Positions 37,562-49,652 of a stretch of 64,000 bases of DNA are shown here, in pieces. Source of the DNA: Cercospora beticola (lineage: Eukaryota; Ascomycota; Dothideomycetes; Mycosphaerellales; Mycosphaerellaceae); contig NC_088943.1 of NCBI RefSeq assembly GCF_033473495.1, positions 2,088,001 through 2,152,000 on the forward strand. The letters run 5' to 3'. A program made the position numbers and the translations under genes. A model generated the notes under the pieces. The model saw only the letters and a program-made list of their open reading frames with translations, was not told where the DNA came from and did no database searches. Numbering within the stretch: the stretch's first letter is position 1; each line of letters begins with the position of its first letter.

Positions 37562-40462
37562 TTTTTCTAAAACTTAATCTAAGAATATAAAGCTCTTCTA
37601 GAAGAGATATATAGCTCCGACTATATCTCTCTTAGAATAACTCTTTATATTAACCTCTAAGAGCTAAGAGAAAGAAGCTAGAGAAAGTAGTAGAAAGCTA
37701 CTAACTAGGATAGAATCTAGGACCTTATAGCCTAAGATACTAACTAACTTAACTAACTCCTACTTAATATAAGAGAATATCTAGATATACTAGCCTATAG
37801 AATATAATCTTCTATTTAGAGGATTATAGAGAAGATAGTTCTAATAGCTAGACTATTAAGCTATATAAAGATAGTATAGATCTAGGAATATAAGGAGGCT
37901 ATAAAGCTAGTAAAAAAGAGAAGAAAAGAATAGAGGAACTATAAGATAGAATAGAGCTATAAGCTATACCTTAAAGTATTATATATAAGAAGTAAAGCTA
38001 TAAGAAGAGAGTAAAACCTAGCTTAGAGGAGACTAATAAAAGAAGTTATAGAGGACTCTAAGAAAATCTAGAAAATAGCTAAATAGATAAGAAAGAGAGC
38101 TAACTAAGAGTACTAGCTACTATACTTCCTAAGCCTAGCTAATATAGAGTATAATAGAGATACTAATAAGAGGAAAGCTATAATCCTAGTAAGATACTTC
38201 TTCCTAGACCTAAGAGAAGTAGACTTAAGTAATATCTAATATATCTAACTACTACTCTAATTCTAGATAGAAGTTAAAGTTTAACTAAAGAAAATAGAAG
38301 GAGTCTTTAAGAAACTACCTAGTAATAAGGCTCTAGGACCTAACTAAATACTAAACCTCTTACTTAAAGAGTATAGAGAATAACTTTCTCTAATTCTAGC
38401 TAAACTCTTTACTATATACCTAAGGATAGTATACTACTCTAAAGCCTTTAAGTACTCTATAATAGTAGTACTTAGAAAACTATAGAAACTAGACTACTTA
38501 AAGCTAGAAGTATATAGATCTATTACTCTACTTAATATAATAGTAAAGGTTCTAGAAGCTATAGTTACTAAGAGGATATCTAAGAAGACTAAAGAATAGA
38601 AGCTTCTTCTAGAAGAATAAATAGGTACTAGGCCTAGTAGATCTACTATCTTAGTATTAGACCTTATTACTAAGTAAGTAAAAACTATCTAGAAAACTAA
38701 GCTAGAAGCTATAGTATCTATACTTTACTTTAATATCTTAGAGGTATTTAATAAAGTCTTCTACTAGAGGCTACTTTATAATATTAGAATAAAAGGCTTT
38801 CTAGACTATACTATTAGCTTTATCTAATTATTCCTCTAAGATAGGACTATCTACCTAAGGCTTAGAGAATTTATAGACTAACTAAAGCTCTAAAATATAG
38901 GAATTCTCTAAGGCTCTATTCTATTTCTAATCCTCTTCCTTTTCTTTACTTCTACTCTACTCCTAATACTATATAAAGAGACTACTTTAGTAATAGAGTT
39001 TATAGATAATTCTAATATCCTTATATATAGTATATTAATAGAGAATAACTATAAGCAACTTAAGAAAGCCTACTAGAAATATAAAGAATAGGTAAGGAAA
39101 TATAGAGCAGAATTTATACTATAGAAATATTAGCTAATCTACTTTACTAGAAGTAGGAAATATAACTTTAAGGCTATAGTCTAAATCTAGAGATTTAATA
39201 GAGAACTACTACTATTACTTAGACTTCTTAGAGTATAGGTAGATACTAAACTTAAATAGAGCCTATATATTAAATAAGTAGTAGAAAAGAGAGCCTACTA
39301 AATATAATTACTCTAGAGACTATATAAGTCTATATAGGGAGTATCCTTCTAAAAAGTAAAGTACTTCTATATAGTAGTAGTAAGACTAGCTATTACCTTT
39401 AGCTACTAAGTCTAGTCTAATCTAGAGAGTATATAAAGCTACTATAGGAACCTTACTAAACCTATTAAGAAGATCTAGAAGGAGGCTCTAAGGAATATTA
39501 TAGAAGTATATAAGTTAGTTATAATAGCTATTCTAGAGAGAGAAGCAAATATTACTTCTCTCTATTTATATACTTAGAACCTAGCTAGGTAAGTATCTAA
39601 AAAGTAAGATACTTAACCTATATATTAGTATATTAAAGATAGGTATAAGGAGATTAAAAAGTAAGTATAAGTAGGAAAGAGAGCTAGGTAACCTATACTA
39701 CTAACTTAAACTAAATAGAAGGAAATCCTTTAGATAGTATAAAGCTAAGAAATAATAATATAGGTATACTTAGGCTATAAGGTATAGTAGGCTAAATACT
39801 AGTAGAATAGAAAGTAGGAAAGAAATAAGAAGAAAAGAAAAGTAAAAGTAGAAGAGGAATAACTACTAGTATAGAAAACTACTACTTCCTCTACTATTAG
39901 ACTAACTCTATATAAAGAACTTACTAGACTAGAGAGTATAATAGTTATACTCTTAAGAATAGAGTATATTAGGATAAGGTAATACTTTACTAAAAGGAGA
40001 GTCCTAGGTTTTATACTAGACTATAAATATAGATAGAGATACGAGATACTAAAATATATATATATATTCTATCTAAAATAGAATAAGAGAAGATACCTAC
40101 TATTCTAGGTAGAGGTATCTATAAACTAGAAGAATCTAGCTAATATAAAGAGAGAGCTATATATAATAGTAAAGTAGTTTATTTAAGAAGAAGTTCTAGA
40201 CTAATTCTTACTTATAAGAGAAGAGATATAGAAGAATAAAAGGAGAGAGAATAGGAATAATAGAGCCTAGTAAAAGAAGAACTTACTAGATACCTAGTAT
40301 TATTCGAAGGAAAATAGAAGCAAAGGAAGTAGCTATATAAGCTATAAATAAAGAAATATACGAGAGTTTTTCGAAGACTTTTCCTCCGACCGAAACCTAT
40401 AGAGTATACTACTTACTCTAGTTAAAAGAAGTAGACTAGTATATAAGAATTATCTATCTATC
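37562..40462 (+). mobile_element. LINE-1 (Tad-like non-LTR element), 3' half with reverse transcriptase
   Basis: It opens with the C-terminal part of the endonuclease (SSDY.SLRI block near 37,620-37,650). It continues into a LINE RT: KKLPSNKALGPN near 38,318-38,355, then YRSITLLN near 38,515, and the active site F-I-D-N at about 38,999-39,013 (F-x-D-D before RIP). The 3' end carries an (atct)n tail and a 14-bp TSD at 40,463-40,476. The last 60 bp or so are shared with the 1.24 kb retroposons. Confidence 0.85.
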
Positions 40463-40680
40463 TATTTCTTTAGAATATAAATCTAAGCTTTTAAGTTAGA
40501 TACTTTATATAGGTTTCTAAGAAAACTTTCTCTAAAATATATAAGTTTTCTATACTAAAGCTTCTACTATTCTTAGATCTTTTCTTAAGCTTTAAAAGTA
40601 TAGACTTTATTCTCTTATTTTTAATTAAAGTATAATATTATAAGCTTCTATAATATATTATTAATCTCCTTAATAAATAG

Positions 40681-43600
40681 ATAGATAGATAAAGTCTTAT
40701 ATTCCTAAACCGGCTCCTATCTAGGTCTATATAGAGCTATCTATATATCTTTATCTAGAGAGCGAAAAGTCTCGCGATATAAAAACCTATTTTCTATTTA
40801 CTTCGTATATCGTGCCTATTATAGCGCTCTTAGGTATTAGGTTATCGTTATATATAATTATAGATTAGTAATTCTTAAGTACCTATTCTCTCTTAGGTCT
40901 AGACTCTTCTCTCTTTCTTCTTTTTCTATTTCTCTTTCTTATTTCTACTCTATCGTTAGCTCTACCTCTACCTATACGAACTATTAGAGGTACTTAAGTA
41001 CTATTAGGCGTTATACTACTAGTTTTATCTCTCTTATAGTTAATAGTATAGTCTATATATTTATACTCTCTATTAATTAGATAAACTCGTTCTTACTCTA
41101 TACTATATTCGAGTACTAGAGTAGAATATATTTCTCTATTTATTATCTTACTCTATACTCGTATACTAGGCTATCGAACTCTAGGACATTCCTTATATAT
41201 AGGTATATATTAAGCCCGATATACTCTATTCGGAGTAGTATTATAGCCGTACTTTTAAGGTAGGAGAGCCCTTTATATTTCCGGTATCGGTTATCGTCTC
41301 CTCTCGTTTATATATACTATATAGAGAGCGCCTATAGGTCTATCTCCTATCGTTAGGCTACTATAGTTCTCTAGCTTTCCTTCTACTAGAAGTATTAAGT
41401 ATTATATCTATTCTATACTTTATTAGGCTACGCTTCTTTCTATATATCGCGGCCGAGTTAAGTATTACTTATTTAGGAGAGATCTTCTATATATTATTAG
41501 TAGTACGAGTTTCTAATCTTATAGTACTAACGCTATATATATTCTATTACTATTAGGTTTTCTATTTTCTAGATATATCGGAACGTCTTCTTATATAGGT
41601 AGTTTTTAATTAGTAGGATATCTATTTCGTAGCGTAGTACGTCTACTAGTATAGTATAGTAGGCTCTAGCGATTTAGCGTAGGTTAACGTTCTAAGCGAC
41701 TTCGAAGAGTTATACGTTCGTTCGCTATTATATTACCTATACTAGCCTACTATATATAAGTATAGTTTATATAATTATATTATATATTTGTCTTATATAG
41801 AGTAGGTCGGCTCTCTATATAGACTATAAAAGTCTCTATAGTACCTTAGTAGTCGCTCTTATCTTTTATATAGTAGCCTCTATATTCGCTTTCTAGTTAA
41901 GCTTCGAGTCTACTTAGACTCCTAGGAAGCGTAGTAATTCTACTAGTTCGCTATTAAACTCTACGATTATAACCTTTGCTATTTTATTCTATTTTCTCTT
42001 CCTTATAAAGTAGATTAGTTAGTATTTATCGGAGGCAAACTTAGCTCTATATTACTCGGCCTAGGTATAATACTTCTTATAGGCCTATTCTAGCCTTTTA
42101 TAGTTTCCCTCGGTCGTAGTACTAACTACTAGTATTCCTATATCGTCGACGAACTCTATCTCTATTATCTCTCTACTCTCTAGCTATAGAAGGAGTTCGG
42201 ACGCAAAAAATAGGAATAGGATTAGCGATAGAGTAGACCTCTATAGAATTCCTATTATTATTACTTATTTGCTACTTATAGTATTACCGAGTCGGAGGCT
42301 CGTCGTACGATCTATAAGGAATAATATAACGAAGTATATTAGCTATAATAGGAAGCCTTTCTAGTATAGAATATAGATAAGATAGCTATATAAGACTTTA
42401 TCGAAAGTACTAGAGATATCTAGATAGAGTATTAATACTACTTTCGGCTTCGAGTAGCTCTACGCTATATAGATCTATTCGGTTATTAACTCTAGTATAG
42501 ATAGAGTAGAGTAGTTTAGTTAGGCTTCTATTTATATTACTAGAAGTAGGTCTCTTTCTTCTATAATAGCTAATATACGTCGAGTAATAATAGCTTTAAG
42601 GAGCTTTACTATTATATTAAGTAGAGCGATCGGTTAGTATAACTTAGCCTCTATATAGTCTAGTTTTTAGAGCTTTTATAGGACTACTATAGTTAAGTCT
42701 TTCTATATTTCGGAGTAGAAGCCTAGTCTTATATATATAGAGAAGATATTAGATAGAGCTAGAGTAAGCGTACTAGTATACGTCTTAAGAAGCTCGTTCG
42801 GGATTATATCCGAGCTAGGTACCTTGTTTTTCGGAAGTCGTTTTATCGCTTTAAGTATATCTTCTATTATAATCTCTTAGTCGATAGGGATTATTAGAGT
42901 TTAAACTAGCTAGATATCGCTTAGGTCTACGTTAACTAGTAGTAGGAAGAAGTATACTACTAGAGCTCTCGCTTTACTCTTATCGCTATCTTATAGATAG
43001 CTACTTTAGAATCGAATAGAAGAGAATTAGAGGAGAGTAGCTTATTTCGGTTATCTCGTCTATTTCGCTAGTTTCTATACTTTGCTATTATCGGCTATAA
43101 CTTCTCGGACGGTCTCTTACTATACTTATATTATATCGCGTCGAATTTATCTTTTTTTTATATTCTCGGCCTTTTAGTATAGAATATAGTTAAGAACGTT
43201 CCTACTTCTTTACTATACCTACTTTACTCGGTAGGCCTATTTCGTAAGGTAGCTATATTCTATAGTCTACTATATAGTAGCGTATAGTAAGAGTTTTACG
43301 ACTAGTACTTTACTTCGGATTATAAGCGTAATCGTAGTAGTTAGGTCGATAGCTATCCGGCTAATATCTATTATAGAGTCTAGGTATCGAGTAGTAATTT
43401 CGTTCGTAGTTACTCTTATACCTTCTCTAACTCCTTCCTAGTTAGCTTTCTTCTATTATAGGCGCGGCTTACGTTAGATATACTTATAGGATAGAAGGAG
43501 TTCGGTAGCTATAGGCCGGTAGTTAGAGCTATAATCTAGTTCCTCTTCTATTTTATACTAGATAAAGCTAAGGAAGATATCTCTACTAACCTACGAGAGA

Positions 43601-43912
43601 TCTAGTATCTATCGGCTTCTTAGAGATTCCTAGATAATAAGTCTTTTAAGTATAGCTAGTTATATATCGTTAGTTTCTATAATAGCTCTTAGCTTTAACG
43701 CTATTTAGTATAGTCGAGAGTTATCTTCTAACTAGTCTAAGTAGTATAGGTTAAAGTCTCTAACTATTATAAACTACTATTTATCCTTAAGAAGTCTTCC
43801 GATAGTTAGAAGCGTCCTCTTTTCGTAGCTCTCTATTAGTTATAGTAGATTATAGTAGTTAAGGACTACTATACTTTCGTAGTATATTTCGACTATAACT
43901 ATAATAATATCG
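40681..43912 (-). mobile_element. LINE-2, a second non-LTR element family, 5'-truncated
   Basis: It has a perfect 15-bp TSD, ctccttaataaatag, at 40,666-40,680 and 43,913-43,927. The (atct)n-type tail is at 40,681, so the element is on the minus strand. It begins inside an endonuclease domain (DFN motif near 43,745). The RT has KRLPKNKVPSSD near 42,800-42,850, and the active site F-V-D-D is still intact at 42,132-42,155. Its 3' end differs from that of LINE-1 and from the 1.24 kb elements, so it is a separate family. It keeps more CG than its host Copia. Confidence 0.85.
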
Positions 43913-45872
43913 CTCCTTAATAAATAGTACTCTTTCTAATAGTTTTATCTAGATAACTAGTTTCCTAGATAATAAAATAAGTATAAATTTTAGTAGTTAA
44001 ATACTATACTACTAGCTAAATTAGCTCTAAGAAATAAGATTTACTTCTAGACTAGATATAAAGAGAATATTCTTAAGAATAATCTATTTTCTTTTTTTTT
44101 TACTTATTACTATATTTTCTATATATATAGCTATTAGATAGCTACTTCTAACCTTAATCTACTTTTTCTTCTAAAAAGATTTTAGTTCTCTAAAAAGTAA
44201 TTCTTAGTTAGTAGCTATTTTAATAGTATATATTTACTTTTTACTTCTATAGTTAATTATATAACTTTATTAATATTATTATTCTCTAATAGAGATTAAG
44301 ATACTTTAAATACTATAGAAGACTCTATATCTTCTTAGATAGTATATATTTTCTTAGAAAGCTTTCTTAAAGTTTATCTCTTCTTAAGAGATTAGACTTT
44401 TAAGTTAAGTTTCTTTACTATTTCTTTTAATACTTCTCTATCTAGTAAAGATCTCCTTCTAAATATACTTTCTCTAAATAGTATTCTTCTCTTCTCTACT
44501 CTACTAGCCTATTTTAAGTTAATAGTTCTCTTAGCTTTATTAAAATATAGATACTTAGTAATACTTTTAAAATACTCCTTCTTATAGAAGTAGTATTTTA
44601 GCTTTATACTTTAGATCTCTCTACTCTTAGTAAATATTACTATTTCTTATAACTAGTATCTATACTATATTAACTCCTCTACTTTAAGAAGTTAGAGGAT
44701 TTCTTTAGAGTTTAAGTTCTTCTAAGCTTAGATAGTCTACTTTATACTTTTATACTTAGCTAGAAGTATAAAAAGTAGATACTTAATCCTTATATTAGAA
44801 GTCTTATAGTATAACTCTCTCTAGTTAATCTCTATAATCCTCCTTCTAAGATTACTAAAGTAGATCTATAATTTCCTAATTATATCTTCTAGTTCTATTT
44901 TAAAGGTTATAAATTCTTAAATAATAGCTATTATATATACCTATTAGACTTTACTATATTTTATATATAGCTTTATCTAGATATTATATTCTCTTATCTT
45001 ATCTATTACTTTATTTTAGTTATCTATATAAAGACTTTCTATTAGAATATAGATTGCCTTTATATTATCCTTCTACTATTTTAGGCTAAACTCTAAAAAG
45101 GTAGTACCTTCCTCTTTACTTAATAAAGCCTTAGATACTTTAGCTAGAGTAGATACTAATAATCTCTTTAAGTCTAAAATTATCTAGAAGATTTCTTTTT
45201 CTCTAAATATATTTTCCTATAGCTTAAACTATAGTCTCTAGTTCTCTTTTATTAGAATTAGTATTCTCCTTCTATCTAATTTACTTATTAAATCTATTTC
45301 TATAAAATTAAATAAACAAATCTAAACTCTAGAAATATAAGCTCTTTTAATCTAATTAGTAGCTTCTAGATTTCTACTTTTTCTAGTTACTAAAACTCTT
45401 TTCTTTTAGCTAAGATATCTAAGAACTCTTCTTTCTTATAGGAGTTAGTTAGGTTTTTAAATAGAGAACTTCTAAAAGATCTATCTTCTTAGAAAAGTAC
45501 TACTAGCTAGTTCTAAAATATTAGTAGTACTTAGTACTTAGGCCTAGTCTTATCTACTTAGATACTAGAATCTAAAGCTAATTCTTTTCTCTTTATACTC
45601 TTTTAGTATACTTCTCTTTTAAAGTAGAGTATATCTTACTAGGCTTTTCTCTATCTTACTTACTTTTTAGAGACTTCTAGCTTATAACTAGGATCTTCTA
45701 AAGCTTTAAAATAGTATAGATAGAATATACTTCTAGTCTCTCTTATACTCTTTTCCTACTTCTCTATCTAGTTAATACTATAGGTCCTATAAAAGGTAAT
45801 ACGTATTACTTTAAAAATAAGAAAGCTAACTCTTACTACTTAGAGCCTTTCTATAAACCTAGGCTTATAACC

Positions 45873-46102
45873 TATTAAATTATATTCTTATAAGTACTTA
45901 TTAGATAGATATAATATAGTAGAAGTAGAGGTAATAAGTAGGAACTAACTAAGTTAATTATATTAGTTAGTTATAGATTATATTTTACTTCTAAGATAGA
46001 TATTAGCTAGGTTATATAACCTAGTATTATATAACCTATATTACCTAATCCTAATCTCTAAAGTATCTCTTAGAATATCTAACTAGACTATACTTTCTAA
46101 TA
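45873..46102 (-). repeat. Copia-1 5' LTR
   Basis: 230 bp, with TSD agtat at 46,103-46,107. The primer-binding-like site (minus strand aggttataagcctagg) lies just left of 45,873. Confidence 0.85.
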
Positions 46103-46107
46103 AGTAT

Positions 46108-47020
46108 TAATAATAGAGATTATTTAGAATAAGTAGGTCGAGCGTTTACTTTCTATATATATATAGTATAGCCGAAAATAGAAAGAAGCTACGATACTTT
46201 ATTAGGCTATATAGATATTATACTATATATATTATTAAATACCTAAGATCTTACTATAAAATAGAATAGACTTATATTACTTTTAAAACTACTTAAATTA
46301 GCCGAATAATTATACTTTTAAGAATAGACGAAAATATTTAGTACTTTAAGAAGTACTATACTAAAAGTATATAGATAAAGCTACGACTATTAAGTAGATA
46401 GCTAGTCTTTAAGTACTCTAAATAGAACTTATATACTTATATATTATAACTTCTTATAACTCCTAAGCTTATTCTATAGTATATTAAGAAGCTCTATAGT
46501 CTTACTATCTAAAGCTAACTATTCCCGATAGTACTTAACTATATTAACTATAATATCTATATATATAGTATTAAGTATCGAGTCGTTAATACTCTATATA
46601 TAATAGAATATTAGAAACTAAAAGTTTTATAGTATACTATTTATAATATTCGTAATATTAAGCTCTAATCTCCGCTAATACTCTTTAAGCGAGTAGTTAG
46701 AGCGTAGCTATATAAAGTACTCTTTTAGAACTATATAAGATTTATTATAGAAATTAAAAGATACTTAGTATAGATATACTAGACTAGTAGTACTATACTA
46801 GAGAAGTATTAAGTCGAGTCTTATTAAGGCTATAATAGTATACGAAGGCTATAGAATACTAATAACGATCTAGCTATAAATTAAGAGTATAGTAACTAAT
46901 AAGTTCGACCTAGTATAGAAGATACTTATAGATAGTAGTCTAGTACTAATAGCTTTACTTCTATAGAGAGAAAGTAAGTCCTAATCTACTAGCTACTAGA
47001 TATAGTTAGGCTCTTAATAT
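46108..47020 (+). pseudogene. RIP-destroyed coding remnant, right flank of the nested stack
   Basis: A forward frame from about 46,170 to about 47,000 is readable through TAG/TAA with a protein-like composition, but I do not recognise it. The first intact ATG appears at about 47,022. Together with 10,431-11,497 it formed the pre-insertion locus, so both may belong to one older element. Confidence 0.35.
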
Positions 47021-47075
47021 AATGCTTCCTATATAACAATATACCTTAATTTATAGTATTACACTTCCGCTGCCA
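47020..47075. other. sharp boundary between RIP-affected AT-rich block and genic DNA
   Basis: Left of here CA/TG are nearly missing and no usable start codon exists. Right of about 47,050 both dinucleotides return to ordinary frequency within tens of bases. Confidence 0.8.
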
Positions 47076-48712
47076 CGTGGACTTACTATTCGTTTTCAAC
47101 CTTTCTACTTCCGATGCTCATGTCTTTGTATCTACAGCACGAGAGTTACCAAGGTCTGACTCTATAAGCAAAAGAAGTCGAGTTGTCGTCGTGAAGTACA
47201 AAGGCTCCACGCCAGGCCACGGGACCGCTAGCAATAGGACACGATTGATGGCAGCCACCGAATTGAGTTAAACGAAGTCAAAATCGCTACCAACGCAGCC
47301 TGCTGTAGACACAGTCGCCACCAGCAGACAGAGATGCAATGACCGAAGGCAGGGAGCGAGCTCGCGATGACCTATGATGTGCCTATCATCGAGGGCTTCA
47401 GAAGTGGAAATATCAAGTGCACTAGGCAGCCGCGCAATCACGTGCACTTTTAGGTGACTGCCACGTCCCTTGCTTCCAATGGTTGACGCAGAAGCCAAGC
47501 ACTACGCTGACTGTACCGAGTGTAGACGGTCCGCAGATGAAGTCGTGACAAGCCTGGACAGGGCTGGAGTCCAAGACGATAATCCAGGTCACGGAAGCAT
47601 TCAATGGTTGCGTGTGCGTAGGGGATATGATGTACGGTTGCATGAGCTCGTCACTGCTTGATTGCGGTGTGGACCAGTGGGAATGGTGGTAATGGGTGTT
47701 GTCTGATCAGTCGTGCGACAGGTAACCGAAGCTTCCGCACTGGAGCCTCTGTGAACATGGGGAGCTCTTCTGTCCCTGCAGAGACTGGGGGCATCACGAG
47801 AGACACACGCGCGCCGGCGAGGTACGTAGTCGCGAGGAGGACAGCTCTTGCCGGAGTATCGAGCAGCAAACGATGGTGATTGGGGTAATTTGGCCAGCGA
47901 TCGGCTCGGTGCGTCTGAGGTAGATATCCCATGCAACGCGAGGCCAGGGTGCAGAGCGTCTCTTTTGGGAAGCGGAATCCAGACGGCTTTCTGCTGTGCT
48001 CATCAGCGATGCGAAACGTCAAGCTGACGAATATCTGTCAGTGCCATTCGGGCCTTTGAGCACGCCTCTTGCATCGAGGAATTGGAACGGGTGCTCGCCA
48101 GCATGTCGGTGAAATCGCGTATCACGACACACAAAGACGTTCTCGACTGCGAAGCTTCGCTGTGTCTACGAGCCAATGAGCATGCGAGTTCTTGTGGATC
48201 CGAGCTGTTTCCCCGCGATCTGCCAGAAAGACTAAATCCTTTGAAGCAGGCCGCACGGGGTCCTTGGTTTACATGTGCTGCTGAGTGTGCAGAGCTGGCC
48301 ACAACTCCTCCTCCGACTCGACACTCACTGCTGCCGTCTCTTCATCCGCCCTGTAATATTGCAAAGCTTGGGATTGCTTGCTCGGGGAGATCACGACAAC
48401 CACATCTTGCCACCATTTGCATTGCATTCCACCCATCGATCGAGCGTTCACTGGTGACGTAGGCTGCACTGCTGTACACCCTCACCAAGACACCCACGAC
48501 TCCTGAAGCCACTCTGCGTTCACGTACTCCTCCCTTTGCAACTGTCAAATACCACGAAATTCGACAGTAAAGGCATTGCATTGGACACGTACATTGGACG
48601 CACCTTTGGGACTGCTGTTGGCCACAGTGCCACTCCAGTCCGACCGATTCATCCACCACCACCGGAAGCCGAACGGCCGCCTTGAAACCACGCGTTTCCC
48701 CTCACCACCACC
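47076..48712. other. intergenic DNA between the RIP block and the first gene
   Basis: Only short overlapping frames are present, none with recognisable sequence or a consistent splice model. The last 50-60 bp before 48,713 are C/A-rich and give a good fungal start context (caccaccATGacc). Confidence 0.5.
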
Positions 48713-49652
48713 ATGACCGACGACAACTCCAACGCCGGCCGTGCAGAGTCGCCTCCACGTGTGCGTCGCTCCTCTTTCGCAGGCGAGACCTTCGCCAATC
48801 TGTTCAGCGGCGGCCGCTCGGGCAGCATTTCACGAGCCACGAGTGACTACAATGGCGGTCAGCAATCACACAACGGTGCTGGCCCCATCACATCGGCGGC
48901 TGCCCAGGCGCAGCGCCGACGCCTCTCCTTGACCACACTGGGTCTGTCCGGCTCTCCCGGTCAAGCCTCTCCGTTTGGTTCGTACAACAGCCGTCGCGAT
49001 TCGTACGGCACCGCTGGCAGCGATAGCATCGACGAGTCGGCAATCGAAGAAGACGACGGCAAGACCCCACTACCGACCCCCGCAACTCCCTTCGCCAGAC
49101 GTATGAGTTTTGGTGCAAAGGCACTTCGGGATGTGAGAACGGGCAATGCTGCCAATGGCGGTGGAGGCGGCAGCCCACCAAATGGTACTAGTAAACCGTC
49201 TACTATTACCGAAAATGATGCACCTCCCACATCCAACACCAACCCGAGAACACACAAAGCGAATGGGTCGATCTCGAGCCGAACCGCTAAAGGTCCAGGT
49301 TCGTCTTCGCTGTACCCATCACTTTCCCCTTGCCCGTCTCCTCCATCCTTCTCTTTCCACAGTAAAGTGTGGGACTTTGCACTAACTTTCTGTCTCACGA
49401 ACAGGCAACGAAGGCTTCAATTGGTCCGACAACTTCCGCAGCCGCGCAGAGCGCACCTCCTCAATCGCTGGCGGCACCCTGTTCGGCAATAACAATGCCG
49501 GACCCTCTCCACCCGCCGGATTGAAACATGATCGCAGCAAGAGCGTGGCAGTCATGGAGCCACCAGCAAGAGAAATGCCAAAGCCAAAGGAGCAAGTCAG
49601 ACCAGATCATTTCCAAGAGCGAATTCTCAAGGGAGACTTTTACATGGATTGA
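48713..49652 (+). CDS. conserved low-complexity fungal protein (277 aa, one intron)
   Basis: Exons 48,713-49,298 and 49,405-49,652. The 106-bp intron has donor GTTCGT, branch CTAAC and acceptor CAG. Splicing joins ...KGPG to NEGFNWSDN... and gives 277 aa. The protein is Ser/Gly/Pro/Arg-rich and mostly disordered, with several RRxS/T-like blocks (RRSSF near residue 20, RRRLSL near 68, RRMSFG near 129) that look like basophilic kinase sites. The ending DHFQERILKGDFYMD is the most conserved part of a Pezizomycotina-wide family as I remember it, with no defined function. Reading through the intron would give a 259-aa product with an unrelated tail, which I reject. It is convergent with the mitoribosomal gene. 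Confidence 0.85.

Larger units (their letters stand above)
40477..46102 (-). mobile_element. Copia-1 5' half, carrying LINE-2
   Basis: Colinear with 15,046-17,458 and continuing the Copia interior. It runs from the LINE-1 insertion point to the 5' LTR at 45,873-46,102, followed by TSD agtat (46,103-46,107), which matches 11,498-11,502. It contains RIP-dead Gag and integrase coding on the minus strand. LINE-2 interrupts it at 40,681-43,912. Confidence 0.85.

Noticed and set aside
1..47020. Centromere call
   Set aside because: AT-rich, RIP-mutated retroelement blocks and a small satellite would fit a regional centromere, but the same content occurs in ordinary heterochromatin; no sequence feature distinguishes them.
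48082..48462. 126-aa frame upstream of the first gene
   Set aside because: No recognisable features; competing frames of similar size on the opposite strand.
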